DNA from: Phytomonospora endophytica
Lineage (GTDB): Bacteria; Actinomycetota; Actinomycetes; Mycobacteriales; Micromonosporaceae
Assembly: GCF_014202425.1 (NCBI RefSeq)
Contig: NZ_JACHGT010000002.1
Location: forward strand, 394,900-458,899
DNA: 64,000 bases
Direction of reading: 5' to 3'
Positions 16,253-24,726 of this stretch are shown here, in pieces. Both the position numbers and the translations under genes were made by a program. Numbering within the stretch: the stretch's first letter is position 1; each line of letters begins with the position of its first letter. The notes under the pieces were generated by a model that was not told the DNA's origin, made no database searches, and saw only the letters and a list, made by a program, of their open reading frames with translations.

Positions 16253-18820
16253 TTGCCTGACGACATCGCCGTCCCCGGTGAGAGCCGCGGGCGGATCGTG
16301 ATGCTGGTGGACAACCAGGTCAACGGGGACTCACGGGTGCAGAAGGCGGCCCGCTCGGCGGCCGCGCGCGGCTGGGACGTCACCCTCCTGGGACGCGCCA
16401 ACGGAGCCGTCCCCCCGCAGACCTGGCGCCTCGGCGGGGCCGAAGTACGCCTGCTGGCGTTCAAGGACGTCCTGCACAAGCATCCCGAGCAGTTCCGCAG
16501 GCTCTTCTGGCGCCACCCGCTGGCCTATCGGGCCGGCCACCTGTCGAGCTACCGGACGCAGCAGCTGCGCGCCCGCCAGGCCGAGCTGCGTTTCCGCGGC
16601 AGCCTGCTGGGCGTCCGCAGGAACGCCGGCGACACCGGCCTGTCCTTCCAGTTCGGGCGGGTCCGGCTGAAACTCGCCCGGATCGCCGCGGGCGTCCGGC
16701 GCCGCTGGGTGCGCATGCGCGTCCGCCACACCAAGGCCGTCGCGGCCCTGCGCAAGAACAGCAGCACCCCCACCGACCGCTTCGCGGTGCGGCTCTGGAC
16801 CCGGTTGATGGGCGACCGTGCCTGGCGCCGTATCGACCCGAGCCTGTGGGACTTCGAGCTGGCCTACGGCAAGACGATCGACGGGCTCAAGCCCGACATC
16901 ATCCACGCCAACGACTTCCGCATGCTCGGCGTCGGCGCGCGGGCCGCCCTGCGCGCGCGGTCGAGCGGCCGCGAGGTCAAGCTCGTCTGGGACGCCCACG
17001 AGTTCCTCCCCGGCATCTGTTCGTGGTCGAGGAACGAACGCTGGAAGCCGGCGATGCTCGCCGCCGAACGCGAGTTCGCCAAGTACGCCGACCACGTCGT
17101 CACCGTCTCCGACGGGCTCGCCGAACTGCTCCGGGAGACCCACGGTCTCACCGAGACGCCCGCCGTCGTCCTCAACGCTCCCGAGCGGGACGTCCCGGCC
17201 GCGCGGGAGGCCGTCCCGATGCCGGACCTGCGCGAACAGTGCGGGCTCGACGCCGGGACCCCGCTACTCGTCTACAGCGGCGCCGTCGCGCCCCAGCGCG
17301 GCATCGCCACCATGATCGAGGCCCTGCCGCGGCTGCCGGGCGCGCACGTCGCGCTGGTCGTGGCCAGGCCCGATTCGGCGCACGTCCAGGCGCTGGTCGA
17401 GCGGGCCGGCGAACTCGGCGCGGCCGAGCGCGTGCACGTGCTGCCCTATGTGCCCGACTGGCAGGTGGTCGCCTACCTGGCCTCGGCCGACGTCGGTGTG
17501 ATCCCGATCCACCACTTCCCGAACCACGAGATCGCGCTGATCACGAAGTTCTTCGAGTACTCCCACGCGCGGCTGCCGTTGATCGTCAGCGACGTCAAGA
17601 CGATGGCCGAGACCACCCGCGCCACCGGCCAGGGCGAGGTCTTCGAGGCGGAGAACACCGGCGACTACGTCCGCGCGGTCCGGGCCGTCCTCGCCGACCC
17701 GGAGAGGTACCGCTCGGTCTACCGGCGCCCCGGCCTGCTCGATCAGTGGTACTGGGAGGCCCAGGCCGACGTCCTCGACCGGGTCTACCTCGGTCTGCGA
17801 GGCACTCCGGCCCGGGCGGCGGTGACCGCCGGGCCCGATGAGGACCCGGCGCCCGACCCCGTCGAGGTGCCCGCGTTAGGAGCCGAAGACCTTCCGCAGC
17901 AGCGCCCCGATCCGGGGGAGCACGCCGACCTCGGCAGGCTTGCCGCCCTTGCGGATGGCCGGGAAGGAGCGGCCGCCGCCCTCATGGGCGATGCGGGCCT
18001 TCACGGCCCACGTGCCCGGGCGCAGCTTGAGCATGGGCGCGGAGAGGTGCGCCGTCGCGGTCACGCCGTCCTCGTCGAAGGACAGCTCGGTGGGCAGCGC
18101 GACGGTCTTCCCCGAGCGGGTGACGACGAGGGAGACGTCGAGCTCGTCCGGGACGTCGGACAGCGGCATCCGCGCGGTCACGTCGAGGCTGGTGCGCGAG
18201 GAGTCGAGCCTGGTGCAGCGGACGTTCTCGGCGACGGCCTTGAGTTTCCCGCCCACGTCGACGCTGAGGTTTCCCGCGACGCCGAAGTAGCCGTCGGCGA
18301 AGCGGTGGCCACCCTCGCCGTCGGGGAGGACGCGCAGGCGGTGCCCGGTGGCGATGTCCTTGGCACGTTCGCTGCCGAGGCGGCGCTCGACGGTCACGCC
18401 CTTCGAACTGACCGACAGGGACAGGTCCCACACGCCCTTGCCCGCGGGCGCACCGGCGGCGAGGGTCGCGAAGTCCACTCCGGCGCGGAAACCGGCCCGG
18501 GTGTAGTCGTAGGGGGTCGACGCGTCGGCCAGCTCGGGAGTCTCGCTCTGGGCGGCGGCGATGCGGTACTCGACGTCGGAGCCGCGCTTGCGGACCAGCA
18601 GCTCGACGGTCTGGCCGTCGGTGTCGACCTGCGTCAGGTGGGCGTGCCCGCCGACGGTGAGCAGGCCCGCGGCGGTCCAGTCGACGAAGTCGAGGCGGTG
18701 GACGACGCGGATGTTGTCCAGCTCGAACATCCGGTCGGGAATCCGCGCCGACTCGTCACGGAAATGGGGCAGGCGCAGGTAGACGCGGCCGCCGTCGGTG
18801 ATCGCCTTTTCGGGCATTGA
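16253..18820 (+). CDS. GT4-type glycosyltransferase paralogue with runaway 3' end
   Basis: TTG start (AGGGGGAG just upstream). Residues 1-541 (to 17875) are a full glycosyltransferase, a paralogue of the protein at 12948: IVMLVDNQVNGDSRVQKAA, DIIHANDFRMLGVGA, VWDAHEFLPG, YSGAVAPQRGIATMIEAL, TKFFEYSHARLPLIVSD. No stop occurs where the paralogue ends. The frame continues 945 nt to TGA 18818-18820, codon-aligned and antisense to the GT2 gene, giving 855 residues in total. The extra 314 residues look like antisense noise and have no recognisable domain. Either the stop has been lost or a small indel is present near 17870; the functional protein is probably about 541 residues. Confidence 0.8.
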   Translation: MPDDIAVPGESRGRIVMLVDNQVNGDSRVQKAARSAAARGWDVTLLGRANGAVPPQTWRLGGAEVRLLAFKDVLHKHPEQFRRLFWRHPLAYRAGHLSSYRTQQLRARQAELRFRGSLLGVRRNAGDTGLSFQFGRVRLKLARIAAGVRRRWVRMRVRHTKAVAALRKNSSTPTDRFAVRLWTRLMGDRAWRRIDPSLWDFELAYGKTIDGLKPDIIHANDFRMLGVGARAALRARSSGREVKLVWDAHEFLPGICSWSRNERWKPAMLAAEREFAKYADHVVTVSDGLAELLRETHGLTETPAVVLNAPERDVPAAREAVPMPDLREQCGLDAGTPLLVYSGAVAPQRGIATMIEALPRLPGAHVALVVARPDSAHVQALVERAGELGAAERVHVLPYVPDWQVVAYLASADVGVIPIHHFPNHEIALITKFFEYSHARLPLIVSDVKTMAETTRATGQGEVFEAENTGDYVRAVRAVLADPERYRSVYRRPGLLDQWYWEAQADVLDRVYLGLRGTPARAAVTAGPDEDPAPDPVEVPALGAEDLPQQRPDPGEHADLGRLAALADGREGAAAALMGDAGLHGPRARAQLEHGRGEVRRRGHAVLVEGQLGGQRDGLPRAGDDEGDVELVRDVGQRHPRGHVEAGARGVEPGAADVLGDGLEFPAHVDAEVSRDAEVAVGEAVATLAVGEDAQAVPGGDVLGTFAAEAALDGHALRTDRQGQVPHALARGRTGGEGREVHSGAETGPGVVVGGRRVGQLGSLALGGGDAVLDVGAALADQQLDGLAVGVDLRQVGVPADGEQARGGPVDEVEAVDDADVVQLEHPVGNPRRLVTEMGQAQVDAAAVGDRLFGH

Positions 18821-19825
18821 CAATTGCGCGGTGATGATGTCGGTCAGTTCCGCGGTCTTGTTCTCACGGACGCAGTAGGCGCGAACCCGCAGGTCCGGTG
18901 CCAGTTTGTCGAGCACATTGTCGGTAAGCCAGGTGTCGCACAATTCCTTGACCCGGTCGAGCACTTTCCGCTGTTCTTCGGGGCTGCTGCCGTTGAGCCA
19001 CCGGTCGGCGAATCGGGGGTGTTTCGAACCGAGGCAGGGCAGGATCTCGAAACGGAAGTGGCGGGTCACCAGATTGTCCCGGCCCGGACCCGCCGGAACG
19101 TATTCGGCGATCGTGTTCAGCAGCCGTTCGGCCTGGTCGAGCCAGGGCAGCGGGTCGTGCGTGCGGCGGGTGACGTTGCTGTCGTCGGGACGGTTGCGCA
19201 CGTAGTAGCAGTCGTAGTCGGCGACGACCGAGATCACCTCGGCGCGGAAGTAGGCCTCGGCCGTGAACGGCTGGTCGGAGGAGACCAGCTGACCGGTCGG
19301 GAAGCGCAGGCCGTGCCCTTCGACGAAGGCGCGGCGGAAGAGTTTCACCTGGCTCAGCGCCAGGTAGATCTGCGAGGTGAGGAGATCGACCTTCGCCTCG
19401 TTCCGGCCCCACATCCCGCGCGGGGCGCGGTTGCCGAAGCCGGGCGCGGGGACCATCTTGCCCAGCACGATGTCGGACTTCGCGCGGCGGGCCATGTCGA
19501 GCATCTTCGCCATGGCCTTCGGTCCGAGGTAGTCGTCGGCGCCGACGAAGTACACGTACTCACCGGTGGCGTTGTCGAGGCCGACGTTGCACGGTTTTCC
19601 GGGACCGCCGGAGTTTTCCTGATGAATCACTTTGATGCAGGATTCGGCCGCGGCGAAACGGTCCAATTCCGCCCCACTGCCATCGGTGGAACCGTCGTCG
19701 ACGGCGATGATCTCCAGTTGATCTCGGCCGATCGTCTGGGCCAGGATCGAATTGATCGCCTCGGTCAGCCATGGCATCGCGTTGTAGACGGGAACCACGA
19801 TGGTCACGGCGGGCGTGTGATTCAT
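17876..19825 (-). CDS. GT2-family glycosyltransferase with long C-terminal region
   Basis: 649 residues. The GT-A catalytic domain is N-terminal: VTIVVPVYNAMPWLTEAI, VDDGSTDGS (nucleotide binding), ENSGGPGKP and the metal-binding YFVGADDYLG near 95; a likely catalytic acidic pair lies in VSSDQPF. The remaining about 300 residues are beta-rich and resemble the accessory domains of teichoic-acid-type GT2 enzymes (TarS/TarP-like), though I cannot assign them firmly. Convergent with the GT4 gene at 16253. TAAAAT lies 7 nt before the ATG, so the mRNA is probably leaderless. Confidence 0.88.
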   Translation of the reverse strand: MNHTPAVTIVVPVYNAMPWLTEAINSILAQTIGRDQLEIIAVDDGSTDGSGAELDRFAAAESCIKVIHQENSGGPGKPCNVGLDNATGEYVYFVGADDYLGPKAMAKMLDMARRAKSDIVLGKMVPAPGFGNRAPRGMWGRNEAKVDLLTSQIYLALSQVKLFRRAFVEGHGLRFPTGQLVSSDQPFTAEAYFRAEVISVVADYDCYYVRNRPDDSNVTRRTHDPLPWLDQAERLLNTIAEYVPAGPGRDNLVTRHFRFEILPCLGSKHPRFADRWLNGSSPEEQRKVLDRVKELCDTWLTDNVLDKLAPDLRVRAYCVRENKTAELTDIITAQLSMPEKAITDGGRVYLRLPHFRDESARIPDRMFELDNIRVVHRLDFVDWTAAGLLTVGGHAHLTQVDTDGQTVELLVRKRGSDVEYRIAAAQSETPELADASTPYDYTRAGFRAGVDFATLAAGAPAGKGVWDLSLSVSSKGVTVERRLGSERAKDIATGHRLRVLPDGEGGHRFADGYFGVAGNLSVDVGGKLKAVAENVRCTRLDSSRTSLDVTARMPLSDVPDELDVSLVVTRSGKTVALPTELSFDEDGVTATAHLSAPMLKLRPGTWAVKARIAHEGGGRSFPAIRKGGKPAEVGVLPRIGALLRKVFGS

Positions 19826-19832
19826 GAGCGGG

Positions 19833-19838
19833 ATTTTA
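19833..19838 (-). promoter_or_regulatory. -10 box of GT2 gene, leaderless
   Basis: TAAAAT on the minus strand, exactly 7 nt before ATG 19825, in a small AT-richer island. Confidence 0.55.
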
Positions 19839-19900
19839 CACAGCGGAAACCCTCGTGAAGTTTCCCGTTCGCCCGAAGTTCCGGGCGCTCTCGGCGCGGG

Positions 19901-20356
19901 TCAGGTGGCGTCGAGGTCGTACTTCGCCGTGCGGCCGCGCGGGGGGTCGGTGACCGGGGTCTTGTCGTCGGCGGAGACCGCCGAGGCCGACTTCGCGGCC
20001 GTGCCGGAGTCGCGGGCGGAGATGCCCGAGGCGGTGTCGCGGAGGGTGTCGCGGACGCCGTCGGTGTCGCGCTTGAGGTCCTCGAAGGCCGCCTGGAGCG
20101 GGCGCTTCAGGGCCTCCTCGTCCTCTTCACTCAAGACGTGCTTGCGAATGAAGGTCTTCGGGTTGAGGTCGGTGATGTCGAGATTCGTGCCGAGATCCTT
20201 GTTGAGGTCGGCGGTCGCCGACGACGCCATGTTGCGGACCTTGCGCAGGACCCGGCCGATGTCGGCGAGGATCTTCGGCAGCCGCTCGGGACCCAGCACG
20301 AACAGCGCGATGAGCAGCAGGGCCAGAATCTCCGGCCAGCCGAGGTTTTCGAACAT
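19901..20356 (-). CDS. tatB: Sec-independent protein translocase subunit TatB
   Basis: 151 residues. Single N-terminal membrane helix (FENLGWPEILALLLIALFVLGPERLP) with the Glu in the helix and the GPE/RLP hinge of TatA/B proteins, then an amphipathic helix (KILADIGRVLRKVRNMA) and a charged, poorly conserved tail. With TatC and TatA it exports folded proteins carrying twin-arginine signals. Placement next to an HtrA-type protease matches the mycobacterial htrA-tatB order. GGGAG site 10 nt before the ATG. Confidence 0.92.
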   Translation of the reverse strand: MFENLGWPEILALLLIALFVLGPERLPKILADIGRVLRKVRNMASSATADLNKDLGTNLDITDLNPKTFIRKHVLSEEDEEALKRPLQAAFEDLKRDTDGVRDTLRDTASGISARDSGTAAKSASAVSADDKTPVTDPPRGRTAKYDLDAT

Positions 20357-20469
20357 GCGCTGCGCTCCCTAGCTGTGCTCCGCGGAACGGCGGACCGTCG
20401 TGCGAAGACCTGTGCCGCTCCGCCCGAAGAGTACTCAGAAGTCGGGCGAGACGACAGTGGGCGGGTGGA

Positions 20470-21882
20470 TCATTCCTCGTCGGCGGCGAGCGTCACCGAC
20501 ACTTCCCGCTCGGCGCCGTCGCGCAGGAAACCGATCTCGACGATCGTGTTGGCGGGGTACTTGCGCACCAGCGCGACCAGCTCCACCGGGTCGGTGAGGT
20601 GCTTGCCGTTGAAGGTCGTGATGACGTCGCCGTCCTGGATGCCGGCCGAGGCCGCCGGGCCGGGGCTGACGACCTTTTTCACCGTCACACCGTCCGGGCT
20701 CGGCGTCTCCGAGGTCTCGATGCCGATGACCGTGCGGGAGGGTTTCCCGTCGGCGATGATCTCGTCGGCGAGGCGTTTGGCCAGGTTGATCGGGATGGAG
20801 AACCCGATGCCCATGTTGCCGCCCTGGCCGTCGGAGTTCTGGAAGGTCGCGATGGAGGCGTTGACGCCGATCACGCGGCCGGAGGCGTCGAAGAGCGGGC
20901 CGCCGGAGTTTCCCGGGTTGATGGGGGCGTCGGTCTGGATGGCCGCGGTGACCGAGGAGTCGTTGCTCTCACCGGCGACGACGGGCCGGTCGAGGGCGCT
21001 GATGATGCCCATGGTGACCGTGCCGGGCAGGTTCAGCGGGGCGCCGACGGCCAGCACCGGGTCGCCGACGGCGAGCTGCTCGGAGTCGGCGATCGTCACC
21101 GGTGGCAGGCCGGACTTGTCGACCTTGACCACGGCGATGTCGGACTCGACGGAACTGCCCTTGAACTCGGCGGGCGCGCTCGAACCGTCGCTGAAGACGA
21201 CGGTGAGCTCGACGTCGTGCAGGTCGGCCGGGTTGGCGACGTGGTTGTTGGTGATGATGTAGCCGTCTTCGCTGATGATCAGGCCCGAGCCGTTGCCTTC
21301 GCCCTCCTGGCCCTCGATCATGATTGTCACGACGCTCGGGGCGATGGTCGACACGACCTGCGCGACCGAGCCGACCGGCCGCTCCACGGGCGGTCCGCCG
21401 CTGGTCGTCGTGCCGCCGCCGCCCCGCGTGGCGAGGACGCCGATGGCGGCGCCGAGGCCGCCCGCGAGGAGGGCTGTGATGAGCGCCACGGTGAAGACGA
21501 GGCCGAGAGCGCCGCGCCGGTCGCCGGGAGGCGGGGCCGCGGCGGGCGCGGGGGCGGTCATCGGGTCCGTCGGCGGCCCGGCGGGCGGGGCGGTCTGTAC
21601 GACGGCGGCCGAGGCCGCGGGGTCGCGCCAGGGGTCGCTGGCGGCGTTGGAGGCCCACCAGGGAGAGTCGGCGGCGTTCTTGACCGTGGCGGCGGTGGGG
21701 GGCTGCGGCTGGAACTGGGCGGTCGGGGGCGCCGGTACGTGCTGGGGGTGTGCCTGTGGTGCCGCGTAGGCGCCGGCGGGCGGCTGCGACGCGTACGGCC
21801 ACTGCGGCGCCATCCCCGAAGGTGGTGGCGGAGCGTGTCCGTTCTGCCGCGCGGCACCCGCCGCGTTGCCGCCGTCTGTCAC
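20470..21882 (-). CDS. htrA: HtrA/DegP-type membrane-anchored serine protease with PDZ domain
   Basis: 470 residues from GTG 21882, which has GGGAGGAG 8 nt upstream; longer frames lack a ribosome site. Residues 1-120 are a cytoplasmic Pro/Ala/Gln-rich disordered region, about 125-152 a membrane helix, then an extracytoplasmic trypsin-like domain with the triad His214 (TNNHVA), Asp248 (ESDIAVV) and Ser326 (NPGNSGGPL). A PDZ domain occupies about 375-465. Such proteases degrade misfolded envelope proteins. In mycobacteria sigE and its anti-sigma gene sit directly upstream; here they do not. Confidence 0.92.
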   Translation of the reverse strand: MTDGGNAAGAARQNGHAPPPPSGMAPQWPYASQPPAGAYAAPQAHPQHVPAPPTAQFQPQPPTAATVKNAADSPWWASNAASDPWRDPAASAAVVQTAPPAGPPTDPMTAPAPAAAPPPGDRRGALGLVFTVALITALLAGGLGAAIGVLATRGGGGTTTSGGPPVERPVGSVAQVVSTIAPSVVTIMIEGQEGEGNGSGLIISEDGYIITNNHVANPADLHDVELTVVFSDGSSAPAEFKGSSVESDIAVVKVDKSGLPPVTIADSEQLAVGDPVLAVGAPLNLPGTVTMGIISALDRPVVAGESNDSSVTAAIQTDAPINPGNSGGPLFDASGRVIGVNASIATFQNSDGQGGNMGIGFSIPINLAKRLADEIIADGKPSRTVIGIETSETPSPDGVTVKKVVSPGPAASAGIQDGDVITTFNGKHLTDPVELVALVRKYPANTIVEIGFLRDGAEREVSVTLAADEE

Positions 21883-22598
21883 GCCGTTCTCCTCCCGGTC
21901 CCAGCCTGCCGTGGGTGGACCCGCCGCGCGTTCTCGCGCCGGTCGCCGATGGCGACGCATGGGTGGTTGCGCATCAAGCTTGTCATGCGGAACGGTCATC
22001 GTAATGAGGCCGGTCAAACTGCGGGACCGGGCGGTGGCCGCCACGCCTGCGGGCCGTCGCCGGAGAGGCTGGTGGGACGGGGTGGCGGGGGACGCGCCGG
22101 ATCACTCGCGGTGCGGCGAAAGATCCGGCCCCTGGTCAGCCGGGTGACCGAGGGCACAGTCGAGGGGACGGGCCCGGCACGCTCGGCATCGCGCCGGGGA
22201 GGGGCCGTGAGGCGGCGATCAACGACGTGAGCCGACCGTCCTGAGCCTCGCCGCGGCGCTCGCGTTGTCGCCCGGTGGGGACGTGGGTGAGGGCGTCGCA
22301 CCGGCGCTGTGGGTGGGGCGGAGGTGCGGCGGGTGCTTCGACGCGAGGGCCGACGGGGTGGCGTCGGGTGGGAGATCTCGCGGCATGGGACGGCGAACGT
22401 GCGAGAGCTCGACCGGTCGCGAACGCCCGCCGGGCGGGAAACCCCCGGCGACAGGGCAACGGGCACGTGGGCGCGAACTTCGGCCGCGCCGGCATCACAC
22501 CGGCGCCCACGCGGCTCCGGGGGCGCGGGAGCGTGCCCCCGTCACGAACGGCCGCCGGGCGGGAAACCCCGCGTGGCGCGCGAGGCCGGACATGCGAA
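21883..22598. other. 716-bp gap without a convincing gene
   Basis: Open frames here encode only Arg/Pro/Gly-rich low-complexity peptides and none has homology I recognise. The right half is rich in inverted repeats, for example CGTGGGCGC/GCGCCCACG at 22466-22511 and GGGGGC/GCCCCC at 22519-22540, plus a 25-bp direct repeat. A structured RNA or a decayed gene is possible. Confidence 0.4.
22421..22570. repeat. Pair of 25-bp direct repeats, 125 bp apart
   Basis: Copies at 22421-22445 and 22546-22570 share GAACG, then CCGCCGGGCGGGAAACCCC with one mismatch between the two parts. Purpose unknown; both lie in the gene-free gap between DUF3117 and htrA. Confidence 0.6.
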
Positions 22599-22635
22599 AG
22601 CGGGACCCGGTCGCGTGGTGGGGCCGGGTCCCGCT
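22599..22635 (-). terminator. Hairpin terminator of DUF3117 gene
   Basis: Perfect 12-bp stem (22599-22610 with 22624-22635) and 13-nt loop, about 65 nt beyond the stop of the DUF3117 gene. Confidence 0.65.
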
Positions 22636-22701
22636 GAGATATGGAAGGCCGGAGGGAGTTCTGTCCTGAAGAGCGCGCACGGTGCGCCGCCTCCGCAGTT
22701 C

Positions 22702-22869
22702 TTACTCCGTGACGGACTTCAGCGCATCGCCGAGTGACTGAGCCTCGTCCGGCGTCATCTCAAGTACGAGTCGACCACCGCCTTCGAGCGGAACGCGCAT
22801 GACGATGCCGCGGCCTTCCTTGGTGACCTCCAGCGGACCGTCGCCCGTCCGCGGCTTCATGGCCGCCAT
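22702..22869 (-). CDS. DUF3117 small conserved actinobacterial protein, 55 aa
   Basis: The frame starts MAAMKPRTGDGP, continues with KEGRGIVMRVPLEGGGRLV and ends in GDALKSVTE. This is nearly identical to the DUF3117 protein that, as I recall, is conserved across actinobacteria including mycobacteria. An excellent GAGGGGAG site lies about 8 nt before ATG 22869. It is soluble and small; function is unknown. Its extreme conservation suggests an essential interaction surface. Confidence 0.93.
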   Translation of the reverse strand: MAAMKPRTGDGPLEVTKEGRGIVMRVPLEGGGRLVLEMTPDEAQSLGDALKSVTE

Positions 22870-23031
22870 GTGTTGTCTCCCCTCGATCCAATGCCGCGGT
22901 CGCCCGCGGGTTCACACAAGCCAGGCACCTGGCCGCCGGGGGCGGGCGGTGCCACGACCAGTGGCGCTGTACGCCACCGACGAATAATCTTCCCCGATGG
23001 AGGCCTCAAAACCCAAACCGCCCCGGCACGG

Positions 23032-23072
23032 TTGTGACAAGGTCTGGCATTTTTGTTGCAGTACTGTCACAA
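23032..23072. promoter_or_regulatory. Inverted repeat, putative PaaX operator
   Basis: TTGTGACA (23032-23039) and TGTCACAA (23065-23072) are exact inverted copies separated by 25 bp, ending 9 nt before the paaX-like start. The region is AT-rich relative to its surroundings, as expected for a promoter. Autoregulation by the adjacent PaaX protein is inferred. Confidence 0.5.
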
Positions 23073-23081
23073 TGATCGGTC

Positions 23082-23873
23082 GTGCGAGCCCGGTCTGCCC
23101 TGTTTGATCTGTACGGCGACTACCTGCGTAATCGCGGTGGCGCCGCGCCCATCGCCGCCCTCGTGCGTTTGCTCGCACCCCTCGACATCGCCGCGCCCGC
23201 CGTGCGCACGGCCGTCTCGCGCATGATGCGCCAGGACTGGCTGACCGCGACCCGCCTCGGCCGGCAACGCGGGTACGCCCTCACCGGGCGTGCCGTGCGC
23301 CGCCTCGACTCCGCCGCCGGGCGCATCTACCGCACCAACCGCCGCGAATGGGACGGCGGCTTCGACCTCCTCGTCGTCGAGCCGCCCGCCGACCGCAGCA
23401 CCCGCGCGCGGCTGGCCGCGCAACTCCAGCTGTTCGGCTACGGCCACCTCGGCGGGAGCACCTCGACGTGGGTGTCACCGTGGCACGCCGACGAGGTCGG
23501 GCCGCTGCTCACCGAGACCGGCGTCGCCTTCGAACGCTTCGACGCCAGGCACGCCGGCGATCCCGTGGCGCTCGTCCGGCGGGCCTGGGACCTGCGCGAA
23601 CTGGAGCTCGCCTACGAGAAGTTCATCGACGAGCTCGAACCGGTCGTCGGCGGCGTCGGGCCGACCAGTTCCGCCGAGGCCGCCTACGCCGCGCGCTTCC
23701 GGCTCGTGCACGCCTTTCGCGCCTTCCTCTTCCGCGACCCGCAGCTGCCGTCGGCGCTCCTGCCCGAGGGCTGGGCCGGTTCGGCCGCCGCGGCCTTCTT
23801 CGACGCGCAGGCGGCGCGCCTGCGACCGGCGGCCGACCGCCATGTCGACCGTATGCTCAGCGAGACCATCTGA
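23082..23873 (+). CDS. PaaX-family transcriptional repressor
   Basis: 263 residues. N-terminal winged helix (SALFDLYGDYL, then AVRTAVSRMMRQDWL) followed by the PaaX middle region (GRAVRRLDSAAGRIY, WDGGFDLLVVE) and the C-terminal helical domain with FRLVHAFRAFLFRDPQLP. Family members sense phenylacetyl-CoA or related acyl-CoA thioesters and repress catabolic genes. The PaaG-like gene follows 16 nt later in the same direction, so this is a repressor-enzyme operon. Confidence 0.9.
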   Translation: MRARSALFDLYGDYLRNRGGAAPIAALVRLLAPLDIAAPAVRTAVSRMMRQDWLTATRLGRQRGYALTGRAVRRLDSAAGRIYRTNRREWDGGFDLLVVEPPADRSTRARLAAQLQLFGYGHLGGSTSTWVSPWHADEVGPLLTETGVAFERFDARHAGDPVALVRRAWDLRELELAYEKFIDELEPVVGGVGPTSSAEAAYAARFRLVHAFRAFLFRDPQLPSALLPEGWAGSAAAAFFDAQAARLRPAADRHVDRMLSETI

Positions 23874-23889
23874 GAACGAGGTGCCACCA

Positions 23890-24675
23890 GTGACCGACAC
23901 GCTGCTCATCGACCGCGCCGACGGCGTGGTGACGCTGACCTTCAACCGTCCCGACGCGCTCAACGCCCTCACCGACGAGCTGAAGGCGGCGTTCCGCGAC
24001 CAGCTCGCGGCCCTGTCCGCCGACCCCACGTGCCGCGCGATCGTGCTGGCCGGGGCCGGCCGCGCCTTCTGCGTCGGGCAGGACCTGCGCGAGCACGTCG
24101 CGAACCTCCAGGCGGGCATCCCGCTGACCACCGTCCGCGAGCACTACAACCCGATCGCGGCGACCCTCGCGGCGATGCCGAAGCCGGTCGTCGCGGCCGT
24201 GCGCGGTGCCGCGGCGGGCGCGGGCGCGTCGCTGGCGTTCCTGGCCGACTTCCGCGTCGGCGGGCCCGGGACGAGCTTCAGCATGGCCTTCGCGGGGATC
24301 GGCCTGACCTCGGACACGGGCGCGTCGCTGACGCTGCCGAGACTCGTCGGGCACGCCAAGGCGACCGAGATGCTGATGCTCGGGACGAAGGTGAAGGCCG
24401 AGGAGGCGCTGCGGATCGGCCTGGTCGGGACGCTGACCGAGACCGACGACGACGTGCTGCCCGAGGCGCAGAAGCTGGCCGCGAGGCTCGCGGAGGGGCC
24501 GACCGTGGCGTACGCGTACATCAAGCGGACGATGTCGGCGGCCGAGCACGTGCCGCTGTCGGAGACGCTGGACCTGGAGGCGGAGGCGCAGCTGCGCTGC
24601 TCGCAGACCGCGGACCACAAGGGCGCGGTGGAGTCGTTCGTGGCGAAGCGGCCGATCGTTTTCGAGGGGCGCTAG
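23890..24675 (+). CDS. Enoyl-CoA hydratase/isomerase family, PaaG-like
   Basis: 261 residues, GTG start with GAGGTG upstream. Crotonase fold: oxyanion-hole blocks GRAFCVGQDL (about 58-66) and GAAAGAGASLAFLADFRV (about 107-123). The hydratase glutamate region reads GIGLTSDTGASLTLPRLVG; an Asp (about 142) in place of the hydratase Glu is the PaaG pattern, so a ring-epoxide or double-bond isomerase is more likely than a hydratase. Context with PaaX supports aryl-CoA degradation, but no other paa genes are in the window. A hairpin follows. Confidence 0.88.
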   Translation: MTDTLLIDRADGVVTLTFNRPDALNALTDELKAAFRDQLAALSADPTCRAIVLAGAGRAFCVGQDLREHVANLQAGIPLTTVREHYNPIAATLAAMPKPVVAAVRGAAAGAGASLAFLADFRVGGPGTSFSMAFAGIGLTSDTGASLTLPRLVGHAKATEMLMLGTKVKAEEALRIGLVGTLTETDDDVLPEAQKLAARLAEGPTVAYAYIKRTMSAAEHVPLSETLDLEAEAQLRCSQTADHKGAVESFVAKRPIVFEGR

Positions 24676-24693
24676 GGGGTTCGACGGAGGCGA

Positions 24694-24722
24694 CGGCCCG
24701 GCGGGGGTGGGGCGCCGGGTCG
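24694..24722 (+). terminator. Hairpin after PaaG-like gene
   Basis: 10-bp stem with one G-T pair (24694-24703 with 24713-24722) and a G-rich 9-nt loop, between convergent gene ends. Confidence 0.45.
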
Positions 24723-24726
24723 GTCG

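Noticed and set aside
12951..16479. Long minus-strand frames opposite the glycosyltransferase and dehydrogenase genes
   Set aside because: Codon-aligned antisense frames of well-supported enzymes; the proteins read as Arg/Val/Asp-rich noise.
21883..22598. A sigE/rseA remnant or 6C-type RNA in the gap upstream of htrA
   Set aside because: No sigma-factor motifs in any frame and the hairpins lack the paired C-rich loops expected of a 6C RNA.
22265..22737. Three overlapping plus-strand frames of 120-142 codons
   Set aside because: They run through the repeats and over the DUF3117 gene; products are Arg/Gly/Pro low complexity.
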